The position numbers and the translations under genes were made by a program. From Rhyzopertha dominica (taxonomy: Eukaryota > Arthropoda > Insecta > Coleoptera > Bostrichidae): a stretch of 64,000 nt of DNA. Within the stretch, counting starts at the first letter, position 1; the number at the start of each line of letters is the position of its first letter. The notes under the pieces are model-generated. The model saw only the letters and a list, made by a program, of their open reading frames with translations. It was not told the origin of the DNA and did no database searches. The stretch is from NCBI GenBank assembly GCA_025024175.1, contig QCXZ01000064.1, positions 50,055,325-50,119,324 on the forward strand, read 5' to 3'. Positions 26,601 to 38,330 of the stretch are shown piece after piece.

Positions 26601-26797
26601 TAACGCACAGGAAAAACATGATATAGCATATAAACAGGTTTTTCGAGCATATGTAATATCATACATCGTTGCGGGTNAGCGTTATTATATTCATATGAAA
26701 GATGAAACTTTGTCAAGGTCACTTTTTAAGGAAAAACTTGTGAAATGCAAGAACGTAGCTAGTGAGATGATATGCCCTACCACAAAATATCAATATA
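26601..26797. other. short flank between LINE and DD41D element
   Basis: Nothing recognised. It ends in the TA (26796-26797) duplicated by the transposon. Confidence 0.5.
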
Positions 26798-28967
26798 CAG
26801 GGTGATTTTTTGAAAACTTCACACCTTAAATAACTTTAAATAGAGGAAAATTTAAAATTTTGCAAAAACAGGTAAACTTGTTTGCAGGGGGACAACTTTT
26901 GAGATAAGTTTTTAATGGATAGCGCTTACCCTCTTATCGGGGTAGATACCCCTTCAAAAATTTTAAATGAAACTACCCATCTTATGATACATCATTTAAA
27001 AGCTTATTACACAAGGAGTCTTGCCATGTAATTAGTTTTACTATTTTTTAGCCATTGACGGGGTAGTGGGTCAAAAAGTGTTGTAGCAAGTGGCTTATAA
27101 AATGGAATATTGGAATTTTGGACTTTTTTTAACAAAATTTATTGTCTTGCAGTTACAATAAAAATTGTCCTTACTTAAGCCTAAAAAAAACTTGTTAAAA
27201 AATAATTGTTACACCTAAGCAAAATGCCAAAAATACTTAAAATTTTCTTTCGACATTACTTGATATTGCAACTCGACAGTTTATACTGAATTGGCTAAAT
27301 AATTATCTACTTTGTGTTTCCAATTTTTTGTTTCAACTTTTTGGCTACTTCTTTGGCACGACCATCTTTTTGTTCACATTCCTTTTTATAAATCGCGTGA
27401 AATTTTAAAGTGAGAGTCCAAGTGATAATGGTTTATTCAACTGCCGAAAGGGCAGAAATAATTTTTATTTACGGTGCTGAGCATAGCTGTGCTCGTGCAG
27501 GGCAGGGAATAGAGTCGTTGATGAAATGGCCCAACTTGAAGTACTTGGTCATTTTGCAATGGATCCAACTAGCTCTTTGCGTAACATTTCTACAGCCACT
27601 GTACTTTCTTATTCATCTGTAAGGAAAGTTACAAAACTGCACAAATTCCATCCCTATAAGATGAAAACTCTCCAGGAACTCGGCGAAGATGACTTCGATA
27701 GAAGACTGCAATTTTGCGAAATTATGACAGAAAAGATTATAGTAAATCCAAATCTAATAAAAAATATCTGCTTCAGTGATGAATGCACATTTTTTTGAAC
27801 GGTTCTGTAAATAAACATAACGTCAGGTACTGGAGTGACGAAAATCCTTATATTTTTCGAGAAGGCCATACACAAGTTCCTCAGAAGTTGAACGTCTGGG
27901 CTGGAATACTTGGCAACGCAATTGTAGGTCCAATTTTCATTGATGGGACGCTAAATGGGGGAATGTATTTAGAATTACTTGATAACGTTATTCATCCTTT
28001 CATCACAGAGCAATTAGAAAACCAACGTGACCCTGAAGGAAATCCAATGTTGGATGAATACGAATTGTTTTACCAACATGATGGAGCCCCACCGCATTAC
28101 GCCATTAATGTGCGAAATTGGTTAAATCATAGATTTCCTCTTCACTGGATTGGTAGGCGTGGAACAATTGAATGCCCGCCACGATCACCCGATTTGACTG
28201 GTTTAGATTTCTTTCTATGGGGTCATTTAAAATCTGTGGTTTACAAAACACAACCTACTAGCCTGGACGATCTGCGAGAAAGAATTATTAACGAGTGCAG
28301 GAGGATTCCACCTGAAACTTTCCGAAAAGTGCAGCAGGAGTTCGAGAACCGTCTGTATTATTGTATGGAAAGAGGTGGTGCACATTTTGAGAATCTATTG
28401 TAAGGTTTTAATTTCTATGGTTTTGTTCACACTGTTTTTGGAGTTACAAATAAATAATTTTTCCTTTTCGTGGACATGGACTTTCTAAAAAATTACATGA
28501 TAAATACTTTAATGTTAATAATAATGTTAAAAGAAATTTTTTTAAGTGTCATATTTTTTACAAGTTGTTTGTTTAAATTTTGGGTTCTCGTAAGGACAAA
28601 TTTTATTTCCGCTCTAAAATAAAATACATTTTGTTGAAAAGAGTCCAAAATATTCAATTTAATAAGCAACCTGTTTCGTAGGCACTATTAATCTATTACC
28701 CCGTCAATAAGTTAAACATGGTAAAACTAATTACATGGCCAGACTCTTTGTGAAATAAGCTTTCAAATGATGTATCACAAGATTGATAGTTCCATTTAAA
28801 ATTTTTAAAGGGGTGTCTACCCTGCTTAGAGAGTAAGCGCTATCCATTAAAAACTTATCTCAAAAGTTGTCCCCCTGCAAACAAAAGTTTACCTGTTTTT
28901 GCAAATTTTTAAATTTTTGCTATATTTAAAGTTATTTAAGGTGTGAAGTTTTCAAAAAATCACCCTG
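26798..28967 (+). mobile_element. full-length DD41D Tc1/mariner-type transposon with about 385-bp TIRs
   Basis: The element of 2170 bp begins CAGGGTGATTTTTTGAAAAC and ends with its exact inverse. It is flanked by TA (26796-26797 and 28968-28969), the usual superfamily target duplication. The inverted repeats continue, with gaps, from 26798 to about 27181 and from 28967 back to about 28582, including GGGGGACAACTTTTGAGATA and TTTTTAATGGATAGCGCTTA. Each arm is therefore roughly 385 bp and imperfect. A broken transposase lies between them. Such long terminal repeats are unusual for simple mariners. Divergence between arms shows it is old. Confidence 0.92.
27428..28403 (+). pseudogene. DD41D transposase pseudogene
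   Basis: Inactive transposase of the element at 26798-28967. It starts MVYSTAERAEIIFIYGAEHS, a helix-turn-helix N-terminus typical of this family. An N-terminal part is then lost and the frame changes near 27500-27530. The next frame carries MAQLEVLGHFAMDP.. and ends with the first catalytic Asp in ICFSDECTFF. A frameshift in a seven-T run at about 27791-27797 leads to the third frame (27783-28403): VRYWSDENPYIF, NVWAGILGNAIVGPIFIDG, second Asp in YQHDGAPPHY, third in SPDLTGLDFFLWG, and the end GGAHFENLL. There are 41 residues between the second and third Asp, defining DD41D. All three catalytic residues survive; only about two frameshifts and the N-terminal loss disable it. Confidence 0.9.
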
Positions 28968-28969
28968 TA

Positions 28970-30072
28970 GACCCTTCTGCCTTGTCATTATCTGATCAAA
29001 TATTTAGTAACCCTTGCATTTGCAAGAAATGTTTCAGGGTTTTCCGCTATCATACAGAAAGAAGAACGAGCTAGCATAAACTATAAATAAATAGATCAAA
29101 ATATAAAAGCAAAATTGCTTCTATACTTTTTGAAGTAAAGGTAAGAACATTCTCGTCATTAAACCACGTAAATGAGTTATGTCAAATATTTGTACAATTA
29201 ATTGTAACTGTAATTCATTTTACGCCGGACGACACCACAAGAAAGAGAATAATAAGGAACGAAAACCATGTATACAAACAATCATAAAAAATGCCGATAA
29301 AGTATTATACAAAGTTTATTAATAATTATGAAAATCAATTTTTCTTAATGACGTACCTATACAAAGTTACATATAATAGTGTACCTAGAAAAAACATACT
29401 TGGAAATCATTGAATTAAATGCAATCATTGTATTAATCTGTGAGTTAAGAAATACTACATTAGATTACATAAAATAGACGTTTGTTTAGCGTTGCGTGTG
29501 TATTTATTACAAGTGAACATTTTGTTTTTCACATTTTAAGCTATTATAATTCAACACAAAGTATTCATTTCAATATGGTGTTACTAGCTACCCAGTCGTT
29601 AAAAATTTAACTGAAAAGTCGAATCCCTTATGTTGAAGTGCGTAAATACTGACTGAAACACTCAGGTAAGTAAATTAAGCTGTGGTTATTTTCTATTTTC
29701 TACTAAAGGTATCCTAAATGCCAATAAACCGAAAATGACGCTTCACCGGGCCCTGTTCTCCTGACAAAAATCCAAAATGGGATTATATATTCTGAAATAT
29801 TTCAAGCATAGTTCAACAAAACTACAACTTTTTGCCTCTCAAAAAAAACAAGACGAGGGATATCCGGAGAAATAAAAAGAGCCCGAATCTACTGTAATAA
29901 GTTTAGAACCGAAACGAAAAAGATCGACCAGCAGTTGTTGAAAAAGTACCTAAGACACATTAAAAAAGTGGAAGATTTTTAGGTTTCCATTTATATTTCC
30001 AGATTTGTTATGAATGAAGACACTGAAGGGTAAACTGACAGTGACAACAGTGAAAGTGATTAATAAATAAAT
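28970..30072. other. Galphao: intron DNA without recognised features
   Basis: AT-rich, no coding or repeat signal. An ATAAATAAAT run near 30062-30080 forms part of the flanking duplication of the next element. Confidence 0.4.
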
Positions 30073-30090
30073 AAATAAATATGAAATAAA

Positions 30091-31374
30091 CATGGGCGTA
30101 CCGAAGGTGGGGCAGTGCCCCCCCTGGACCTGGATTGCCAACTCTAGGCCCTTCTAATTTCCCATGCATTTAGCTGGTTAATTATGTATGTACATTTAAA
30201 AATTGCTATATACAAAATTGTAAATATAGTAAAATTTACAGGCAAGTGTATTTCACAATTTTCATCCAGAAGAAATATTTGACCCTTGCAAATGACCTCT
30301 AATAAGTCGTTGTCAAATGGTTTCCAAGCTTAATCAATGCCATGTGCGTTTTGAAGCTGTAACGAATCGTTGTCTTAGGGCGGATATAGCTTTAAAAGAC
30401 CATCTTGGTCAGGATGAGTCATAACACGATTTCTGCTTAGTTCAGCTTTTCTACCTTTTCCTATACCTAAAGATTATTTAACTAACTACTGTTATATGTA
30501 ATCACATCAGAATCTGTCATATATCCGATGATAACTCTAACTTTTGTACCAAATTTCTAAATTCACATTACATTTTAACAATTAATACAAAAAAAACTAA
30601 GAATTCATCCGAACTCACGTTTATGAAAGTCAATTTATTTAATATAAGTTTTAGGAATCCAGTAAAAGCATTATCAGAACGAATTAAAACCAGGTGTGTT
30701 GTTAAAAATGCAATTAAATATATTTCAGTATATTTAAATGAAGCTTAATTTTGTTAAAATATTAAGTAGTCGGTTAATTTTTGAGAGCAATGCACTGGCG
30801 ATCTAAGAAAGTTGGCTTGACGCATAATGCTGAGGCATTTGTCATTCTGAGTTTTAATAATGTTAGTTATCCATCGAGTTCCTTACCATGGGGAGTAAAA
30901 ATTACTACAATTGTATCTTTAGCTCCTATACATACGAACTCCCAGCTTGAATTTCTAAAGCTTCTGGTGTGAGAAGTTGAAATTGTACTAAAAGCGCATC
31001 GGTTAATGCATTAGTCTTTGATATGTGTTAATTCTGAATCAGAAATCGTGCTCCTATTAGTAGTACTTTTAAGGTGAAATTTATGTTCCTTTGGTACTTC
31101 ATACTATACATTATGTGGATCACGGATCTTTATTCTCCCAAATAAAATGTATCAACTCATTTTTTGTTAAACGCGAGAACGATGCAACTGAATGCGCCTC
31201 ACCTAACTGAATTCATCAATAACGGAATTAGTAATAATGGGGCTTTGTATGATCAGTGTACATAGAAAACATAAATAATTTGGGTCTTTATTTCACAGAA
31301 GATTTTTTAAGTCGCCTTCATTAATTACTTAAGTACCTATATCTTATAAACATTTATTATGAGTACGCCCATGG
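30091..31374. mobile_element. unclassified element with CATGGGCGTAC inverted ends and long flanking duplication
   Basis: The left end CATGGGCGTACC (30091) and right end GTACGCCCATG (31363-31373) are inverted. The outside DNA is duplicated: 30073-30090 and 31375-31393 match over AAATAAATATGAAAT followed by (T)AAA. The interior of about 1.28 kb has no open frame of a known family; near the left end lies GGGGCAGTGCCCCCC, able to fold. TIRs with a 15-19 bp target duplication do not match the common insect DNA families. The AT-simple flank could partly mimic a duplication. Confidence 0.55.
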
Positions 31375-31393
31375 AAATAAATATGAAATTAAA

Positions 31394-32363
31394 CTGTACT
31401 TTTGTTTTACTCAAAACGGTCCTGATAAAGCAATGGTTTGTTCGAGCATCTGTCGGTCTATGCTAAACAGGGAATTATTTACAGCCAAAGGTTCATTGTA
31501 AGTGAACCAGCAATTATTATTGGGTGGCCGGAGCTAAGTGCAATATAATTTTATTTCATTTAGAAAAGTATACTTCTGTTTTAATGGCGTCTGTTTTGTT
31601 TCTTAATCGGTGGACTGTTAGTTATAAACAAATTCGGTTAGATATCAAGCCCAAGAATCGCCGTTTTTGTCTGTCATTAAAATAATTAATTATCTTAATG
31701 CAGCTCTCTTACGATGGCGTTATTAATCGGTTTTGGTGTGTTACATACACATCAGCGCTACTGCTTGGCCTTGACGACGTTCTGATCTCATGATTTTAAT
31801 TCAACTTCAAGCTCAAAGCTGTAACCGCCGTCCGTCGCCTTGAACATGTGGCAGCAAAGCGTACAAGTAGCTTATCTAAAAATAGTCAGTAAAAAACTAC
31901 ATGCAACCCGACGAAATCACAACATGAGCACTAAAGTCGTTCTGTTGTGGGAGAGCACTACCACCCACTTAATTCCTTGGAAAGCTGGAAAGGTCAGAAG
32001 ACGTGTCCCTCGATTATGAAAAGCTCCGGAACACCGTAGAGTGCGAAGCCGGGGTTAAGACCGAATAGTTTTATGGCAGGTGTGGGTGTTGCCAGCAATG
32101 AATAAGGAACTAAATCGGTTTAATAAAGGGGTTTAATGGTATGCCCCTTCCACCCGCCAAAATGTCACAGGAATACGTTGGTCTGAGTTTAATTAAGCCA
32201 GCAAATCGGGTCGAGTGGTTCGGGTGCAATTGACAGACAAATAATTTTCAACCGCAAAGGGAAATTAATACCCAATTCAAATCTGTACAATCTTTGGAGC
32301 ACCAAAATTCGGAAATAAATTTATGCACGAGCGTGATATCCAAAGCACTGCTACAGTTAGTAG
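31394..32363. other. Galphao: intron DNA without recognised features
   Basis: Somewhat GC-richer from about 31.7 to 32.3 kb. No supported gene or repeat. Confidence 0.4.
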
Positions 32364-34011
32364 CTTATAGCATTATACGAGGGTGAATGCTTTCAGCGTC
32401 CATAATATAAGATAATATTTTCTCGGAAAGATAGCTGTCGTTTTAAAACACTAACTATTTAAAACCTTATGTAGCAAAAGCCAGTAGTTTCATCAAAAAT
32501 TCTTCAGACTTCTTTGACGTTATAACAGGTTTAAGTATTTCAGAAGGTGATATTTTAGTTAGTTTTGACGTGGTTTCTTTATTTACGAAAGTACCCATAC
32601 CTGAAACGATAGATATCATCAAAGTCAAGCTTAATAGAGATCCCTAGGTGACACGATAGCCAGATTATCTGAACACTATTTAAAATCAACTTATTTTTTA
32701 TGGAACGATAATTTTTATAAACAAAAATCAGGTTGTGCAATGGGTTCACCTCTAAGTCTTGTAGTAGCCAATTTGTTCATGGAAAATTTTGAAGAGATAG
32801 CCATCAACAATTTTCAGTTTAAGCCAAAATGTTGGTATAGGTTCGTTGTTATTTGGTCCCATGGTATAGAAGAGTTAAGTAGGTTTCTAAATCATTTGAA
32901 CCGCCAAAATCACGACATAAAATTTACTGTGGAATTAGAAAGTAATGGTAGTTTACCTTTCTTGGATGTCCAAATTTACAAAATAAACACTAGACAGTCA
33001 TAACACAAGGTTTACAGAAAACTAACACACACAGACAGATATTTACATGCCACATCTCACCGCCCTCCCTCTCAAAAGAATAGTCTTATAAGGGCATTAT
33101 TTGTTAGTGCACAAAGGATCTCAGACGAAAGTTCTTTACAAAAAGAAATATATCATCTTAAATCAGCGCCAGTGAAAAATGGTTATAGCAATAAAAATAT
33201 TTGGTCAGTTTTTAATAAAAGTGCTAATCCAAATCAATTAAATTCTCAGCCAGGACAAAGTAAATTAATGTTGAGTTTGCCTTATGTACAAGGTTTTTCG
33301 GAAAAATTAAAGAGGATGCTTAGAAAACATGATATTTTAGTTGTTGATAGTACGTATAATAATTTAGATAAAATTTTTAAGTTGTACTAAAGATAAAGTA
33401 CATTTAGAGAGTGAAGGTGTTTACAAAATTACTTGTTCTTGCGGCAAGTGTTACAAAGGTCATACTATAAGAAAAGTAGGTACGCAATTGAAAGAACACA
33501 TACGTGCTACTAGGCTGCAACAGATAGATAAATCTTCCGTAGCTGAACACTCATATTTGACTAAACACATGATTGACTTTAATAAAACAAAAATTTTACA
33601 TAGAGAAAAATATTATCACAAACGTCTAATAAAAAAAGCTATAGAAATTTGTAGGAATACTAATAATTTTAATAGGGATTGTGGAAACTATGAGTTAGGT
33701 GACATTTGGAAGGCTATTTTGTAGTTACCTTTTATCAAGTAGTTCGTGTATATCTAGTAGGTAGGTAATTCATTTTTCGTCGTTAGGTTCATATTTTATC
33801 AGGTTGGCACGTTGTTTCTATGACGTCTCGCTTCCTTGGTGATTTGTTTATTTACTTTCAAAATTTTGTTTGATCTTGTGTCAGACGAATTTTGAGGCTG
33901 TTCGTCTTTGACAAAGATTACAGGTGTAATCGCAAGTCAGACCAATAACTTTTTGTCAGTGTTTTAAAACGACAGCGATCTTTCCGAGAAAATATTATCT
34001 TATAGCATTAT
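32364..34011 (+). mobile_element. 5'-truncated Penelope-like retroelement with 13-bp target duplication
   Basis: A 13-bp direct repeat CTTATAGCATTAT lies at 32364-32376 and 33999-34011 and brackets the insert. Just inside, about 47 bp at 32405-32455 is repeated inverted at about 33955-34005 (AAGATAATATTTTCTCGGAA, then GTCGTTTTAAAACACT). Penelope elements often have inverted partial terminal repeats and target duplications of about this length. The coding part holds RT and GIY-YIG remnants on the plus strand. Confidence 0.87.
32468..33724 (+). pseudogene. Penelope-like RT plus GIY-YIG endonuclease pseudogene
   Basis: The protein would reverse-transcribe the element and nick the target. RT motif A is at 32545-32600 (VSFDVVSLFTKVP, with the catalytic Asp). 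After a frameshift and stop near 32640, the frame at 32740-33003 reads MGSPLSLVVANLFMENFEE and LPFLDVQIYK. The catalytic YVDD box is missing: the text runs CWYRFV directly to VIWSHG, as if YVDDTF-like residues were deleted. A stop at 33001 interrupts HKVYRKLTHTDRYLHATSH. The region 33172-33390 contains VQGFSEKLKRMLRKH. The GIY-YIG domain is at about 33410-33724: GVYKITCSCGKCYKGHT, LKEHIRA, and C-terminal NNFNRDCGNYELGDIW. The N-terminal half of RT is absent. Confidence 0.88.
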
Positions 34012-36130
34012 TTTTGGGAAAAAAATGTACATGGCGGATAAATTTATATATTTAATGTTAAATTTATGATAATGTTTTAAGACCAATANTCGTATGCAGA
34101 CGGTGAATTAATTTTTCAACCGACTATACAAGGTGGACGAAATTGCTCACTCTAATGGTCTGAGCGTCAATTTGAATGAAAAACTCAATGGTGAAAACCG
34201 CAGTCCATTATCTATTATAGTATCGGAGATACAGGGTGATTTTTGAAAAGAAATTGGGAAAACGTATATAAATTTATTCATGTAGAAAATTTTGAATTCC
34301 TGTAAAACATGCCCAAACAGTGTTTGCGTGGATTTTAATGTTGTCAGAAAATTATCCGTCCAAACCTTTTTTATAGCACACCCCGTATTTTTTTATTTAC
34401 CTGCATAGAGTTATTCCGAAAATATACAACACTTTGCGCTTTATTAAAGTTGACTTTAAAATACAAAGCTTTTGATGTCACCTGTCAGTTTGCTGTGAAC
34501 GGTTGGCAAGCGTCGATTGTTTTTTAACTGGTAGGTATCAAATTTTGCTTTAAGAAGAAGTTGAATTTTCAATTATAATATCACAAGTGAGTGAAAATAA
34601 ATTGAAAATAATTCAACAGAACTTCGAAAATTATGTTATCTGGCAAGAGATTAACGGGCAACCGGTGTTGTCAAATGGCAACAATTCTTGAGAAGTTCTT
34701 TTTACAACTTTTTTGCCATTGATTTTGTCAATTAACGATGAGCCAAATCTATTCTTAGACATTTTCAGAAATGATGACAAACGTCAATTTTGAGAAAAAT
34801 GCGTTGATAACCAAATATTACAAATTATTATAGCGATTATAAGCTATAATAATAATAAGTAATAAGTATAATAGTGTGTTGATTGGCTAAAAGGTACACA
34901 CGTTGGATGAAATTAAAAACACAAACCGGAGAAAATGTGGAAGCAGCGAGTACCTTATATTACGAGTGATATCCAGAAAGACGATAACCTTTCAAAGGTA
35001 TTTCTCCACTTAACAGTAGTCAGTCAGAGGCGCATGTATCAAATAGGTAAATGTAATAAGTTAATCAAATGTAAACGAACCTTACTATACTGAGCGTAGG
35101 GACTAGGGAGGAACCTCGGGAGGAACAGCCACGCATGGTTGGTCTATGGTGGATTGGTGGAGCGATATGAATACGGATAACTCCACTTAAAAGGATTACG
35201 AACTTTGCCTTCTGTCACGCTAAAAAATGGCCCTCTTTTAGAAAGAGGGCGATGGAGGTTTCAAATGGCATTGGTAGGTGGTAGCAACTGTAAGATTTTT
35301 ACATTTTTTTATCGTCTTATTCAGAATTAAACACATAATAATGACCATGGAATAGGAGGACGTGACATAGGAATATGTTATATAAACATTCAATATGCTC
35401 TGAACAGTTACAACACGGATAAAGTTAGGTGCTCCATTCTTTAAATTAAGTACTGTTTCACAAGTTTCCATTACGTTTTAAGCGTTTTTGAGCTTATCAT
35501 AGTTTCGTTGTGTAACATTCGATTTGGCGAAATTTAAGGTCGCTTAGAGCAGAAAAACGAATAAATATGTGGTGATACATAGCTTCTTAATTGTTAAATT
35601 ACGATAAGCATTGATTTTATACGGTAATTTTATATTTATGGCGATAATTTGAATGGTTACTGTTTGTAGTTTTACAACTTGAAATGAAAATAAAACATAA
35701 CGTTTAACCAGTATAAGGAAATTGTGTCACATTGTGCTTAACTTATTCAAAAATTAAACACTTAACATGGGACGCCACGTATCGGCAATCCCTAAAAGCT
35801 TGAATACGCCGGCAAAACCAGGGACGCTTCCGAATCGTTTGTTCGGCATCCTGAGTGGAGGTATTCATAGACATGAATTGGGTAATATCACTTTTTTTGA
35901 AAATTACGTAAAATGAATCTTGAAGTGCATATATCGTACGCCATGTTAAAAAAACAAAAAAAAATAGTTGTAGGTAGATAACTTCAGATCTGAAATTCGA
36001 ATCTTAGGAGTTACCGCCAAAACGCTTCTATTCAAGGTTATTCAACTCGTGATGTCAAGTGTCATGTAAACATTCCCGAGTAGCGTGCTGTTTAATGATG
36101 TAGTATCATTCTTGTATTGGAAAAACTTTT
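34012..36130. other. Galphao: intron DNA; isolated CAGGGTGA terminus at 34232 and a hairpin at 35230
   Basis: At 34230-34231 a TA precedes CAGGGTGATTTTTGAAAAG, an end like that of the DD41D element at 26.8 kb, but no transposase or inverse end follows clearly. At 35230-35250 a perfect 9-bp hairpin GCCCTCTTT-TAG-AAAGAGGGC occurs. No coding signal. Confidence 0.4.
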
Positions 36131-36211
36131 GTGTTGTGTTTATTGAAAGGACGGTGTAAGAGGTCGCACCAAAAAGTGATTTGTGTAGTTTTACAAGCAT
36201 CTATTACGTAT

Positions 36212-36557
36212 GGAAAACAAAACAAGTGTTGTTTTGTACATGGTTATAAAAGTACTTCAGTCAGTACAACTAACAAAATTTTTGTAACCGTTCCTCGAGA
36301 TTATCAACGTATGAAAAAGTTGTTTAAAACCTCTAGACGTGATATGCCGAAACCGCAAAGTTTGTTTTTCTGTTGTGAAAATCATCTTAATTCTTACTGT
36401 AAGTTTTATTATTGTTTTTGGGGTTATAAGCGTTTACCATTCAGTTTCCATTTTGTTATAGCTTGAAGAGGATATGAAAAATTATATGCGTTTTAAGTTG
36501 ATAGAGGGAAATGTTATAATAAAGAACGACGTTGTTCCCCACATATTCAACTGTTAG
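36212..36557 (+). pseudogene. THAP zinc-finger domain remnant
   Basis: THAP domains are C2CH zinc-binding DNA-binding modules found in transposases and host regulators. The frame open from 36131 to 36466 contains NKCCFVHGYKSTSVST, NKIFVTVPRDYQRMKKLFK and FFCCENHLN. This fits C-x(n)-C, the central basic part and the C-x2-H pair (CENH). The second cysteine of the first pair is a tyrosine (HGY where HGC is usual). After HLNSY a donor-like GTAAGT (36399) and an acceptor-like TTATAG (36461) bracket 63 bp. Beyond it LEEDMKNYMRFKLIEGNVII continues the THAP C-terminus to a stop at 36557. Joining the two parts leaves a one-base phase mismatch, so the copy is broken as read. It may belong to a transposon or be a retained host-gene fragment. 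Confidence 0.6.
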
Positions 36558-37620
36558 CCAGACCGAAAAATAGTATGTTTCCAACAACCCACTGTGATCA
36601 AATTATCAAAGCTACGTTAATTTGATAAAAAATTCACTTATGCTGTTGCTTTGTTGCTTTTACGTTCCTCATCTCCGCCGCGTTGAACCGCTCGTCGCTG
36701 TACACAAATTCCATAACAATGACCATGCCTTCAGAAGTCATAACTCATAAGTATGTCACTTTTTCTTGGCGTNTTTTAATTCGCTTGTCACAAAATGAAC
36801 GCAAACAACAAACTGATAAATTGACGGGCTGAGGTTGACGCGTGATGCGCTGACCCCAGATGTAAACAAGCGGCCATTTACAAGACTCCTGACGTCACGG
36901 CCAGTATGTTCGTGTTATGGGGATCCCTTTAAATATTCACATTTTTAATATTAAAAATACACCTTACGATCCATGTTTTCGAATTTATAAGCTGTCACAG
37001 CTGTTTTGTGGATTAGATGCTACCTATTAATGTGCAATTTAATAAAATACAAATACATGACAAATACCCAATTGGTACGAGTTTAAGAAAGACCATGAGC
37101 TGGTCGAGAATACACGACATCTCCACCATCCTCGCACCAGTCTGTCAGGCGGAAACTTTGCAAATGCTCGTTAAAGTTTTGTGGTTTTAGGAGGGGATCC
37201 TACATGTTATTTTTTTCCAGAAATGTCCAGCCATGAGCGCACCTTATTAGTGTGACCTTTTAGACAAAGCTCGAACGAGGGCCTGAGTATCGTCGCAAAA
37301 GACGAGATTGTCCCATCCGAGAGGTAGTGCTGCTTCATAACAACACCAGCCCACAACACAGTACCTGCAACAACAATGCTGGTGGAAATGCACTGTGAAG
37401 CTCCTGGACATCTTCCTTATAGCCCAGATTAGACGAATTCTTGGGCAATTGGTTGCAGACCCGCTCTGCTTCATTTTGCGAGAACGGAATTAATAAATCG
37501 CATAAGCATTGGAGAAAATGCGTTATTATAGGTGGAGACAACGTAAAAAATAAAATAGATGTTTTCTTTAACGCTTTTTAATGTAAAGGCTTGTTTATAT
37601 TTGATTGACCCCAGTATCTT
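36558..37620. other. Galphao: intron DNA without recognised features
   Basis: One N at 36773. Minus frames at 37247-37541 (75 and 68 codons) resemble no family I know. Confidence 0.35.
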
Positions 37621-38330
37621 GGATTACCAAGTAGTGTTGGGCGGACTTTGGAGAAGCACAAATTCAGGCTATTTCGGAAAAGAAAAGTTCATCACCTGAG
37701 AGGTGAAAGTATTCAACGGCGCCTTGATGGTTGGCAACAGTTTCTGGGGAATTGTAAACAAGTGGGAAATTTTCCAGCAAACTGTATTTGGACAGACGAA
37801 ACATATATAAGCAGCGCCGGTATTTTTAATCGTTACAATTCTAATATTTGGACACAAAAAAATCCCATGAAGTTTTAGAGTAAAGAAGTAGAAGTAGATT
37901 TAAGTTCAGTGTGTGGGCAGCAATTTTTAGAGGCCGAATTGTAAGTCCGTTTATTTACGATGACACCCTCGCAACTCTCGGAGATACTTAGAAATTCTTA
38001 AGCAGCAAATAGATCCGCTTGTTCATGTGTGTTAGTTGGCCTTAGGACCGTATATTCCGGCAAGATAGGGCACTCCTCACAACGCAGCAATCTTTGACAA
38101 AGTTGATGCCTGATGTCGATAGATAACCAAGGTCCTAACCACTGGCCAGCGATCTCTGCGGAATTTTTATCTATGAGGAATATTGAAAGACCTTATTTTT
38201 AAATGACCCAGGAAAACCAGGGAAGAGTTAGATGTGGCGGTGATGCAAGCTTTTGCAACTGACACTCCTTTGGAAATAATCAACTCGGCAAGAAGTGTTC
38301 AGAAAGGATCTTAAAAAAAACATAAATAGC
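37621..38330 (+). pseudogene. heavily decayed DD41D-type transposase
   Basis: The frame 37648-37878 reads HKFRLFRKRKVHHLRGESIQ, then RRLDGWQQFL and FPANCIWTDETYISSAGIFN RYNSNIWTQKNP, the family's segment around the first catalytic Asp (WTDE). After a stop, shifted frames give SVWAAIFRGRIVSPFIYDDTL and, near 38170-38330, an FIYEEY and DPGKPGKS-like end. The second and third catalytic regions are too damaged to identify. It represents a different subfamily from the copies at 10 and 27 kb. No termini were found. Confidence 0.65.
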
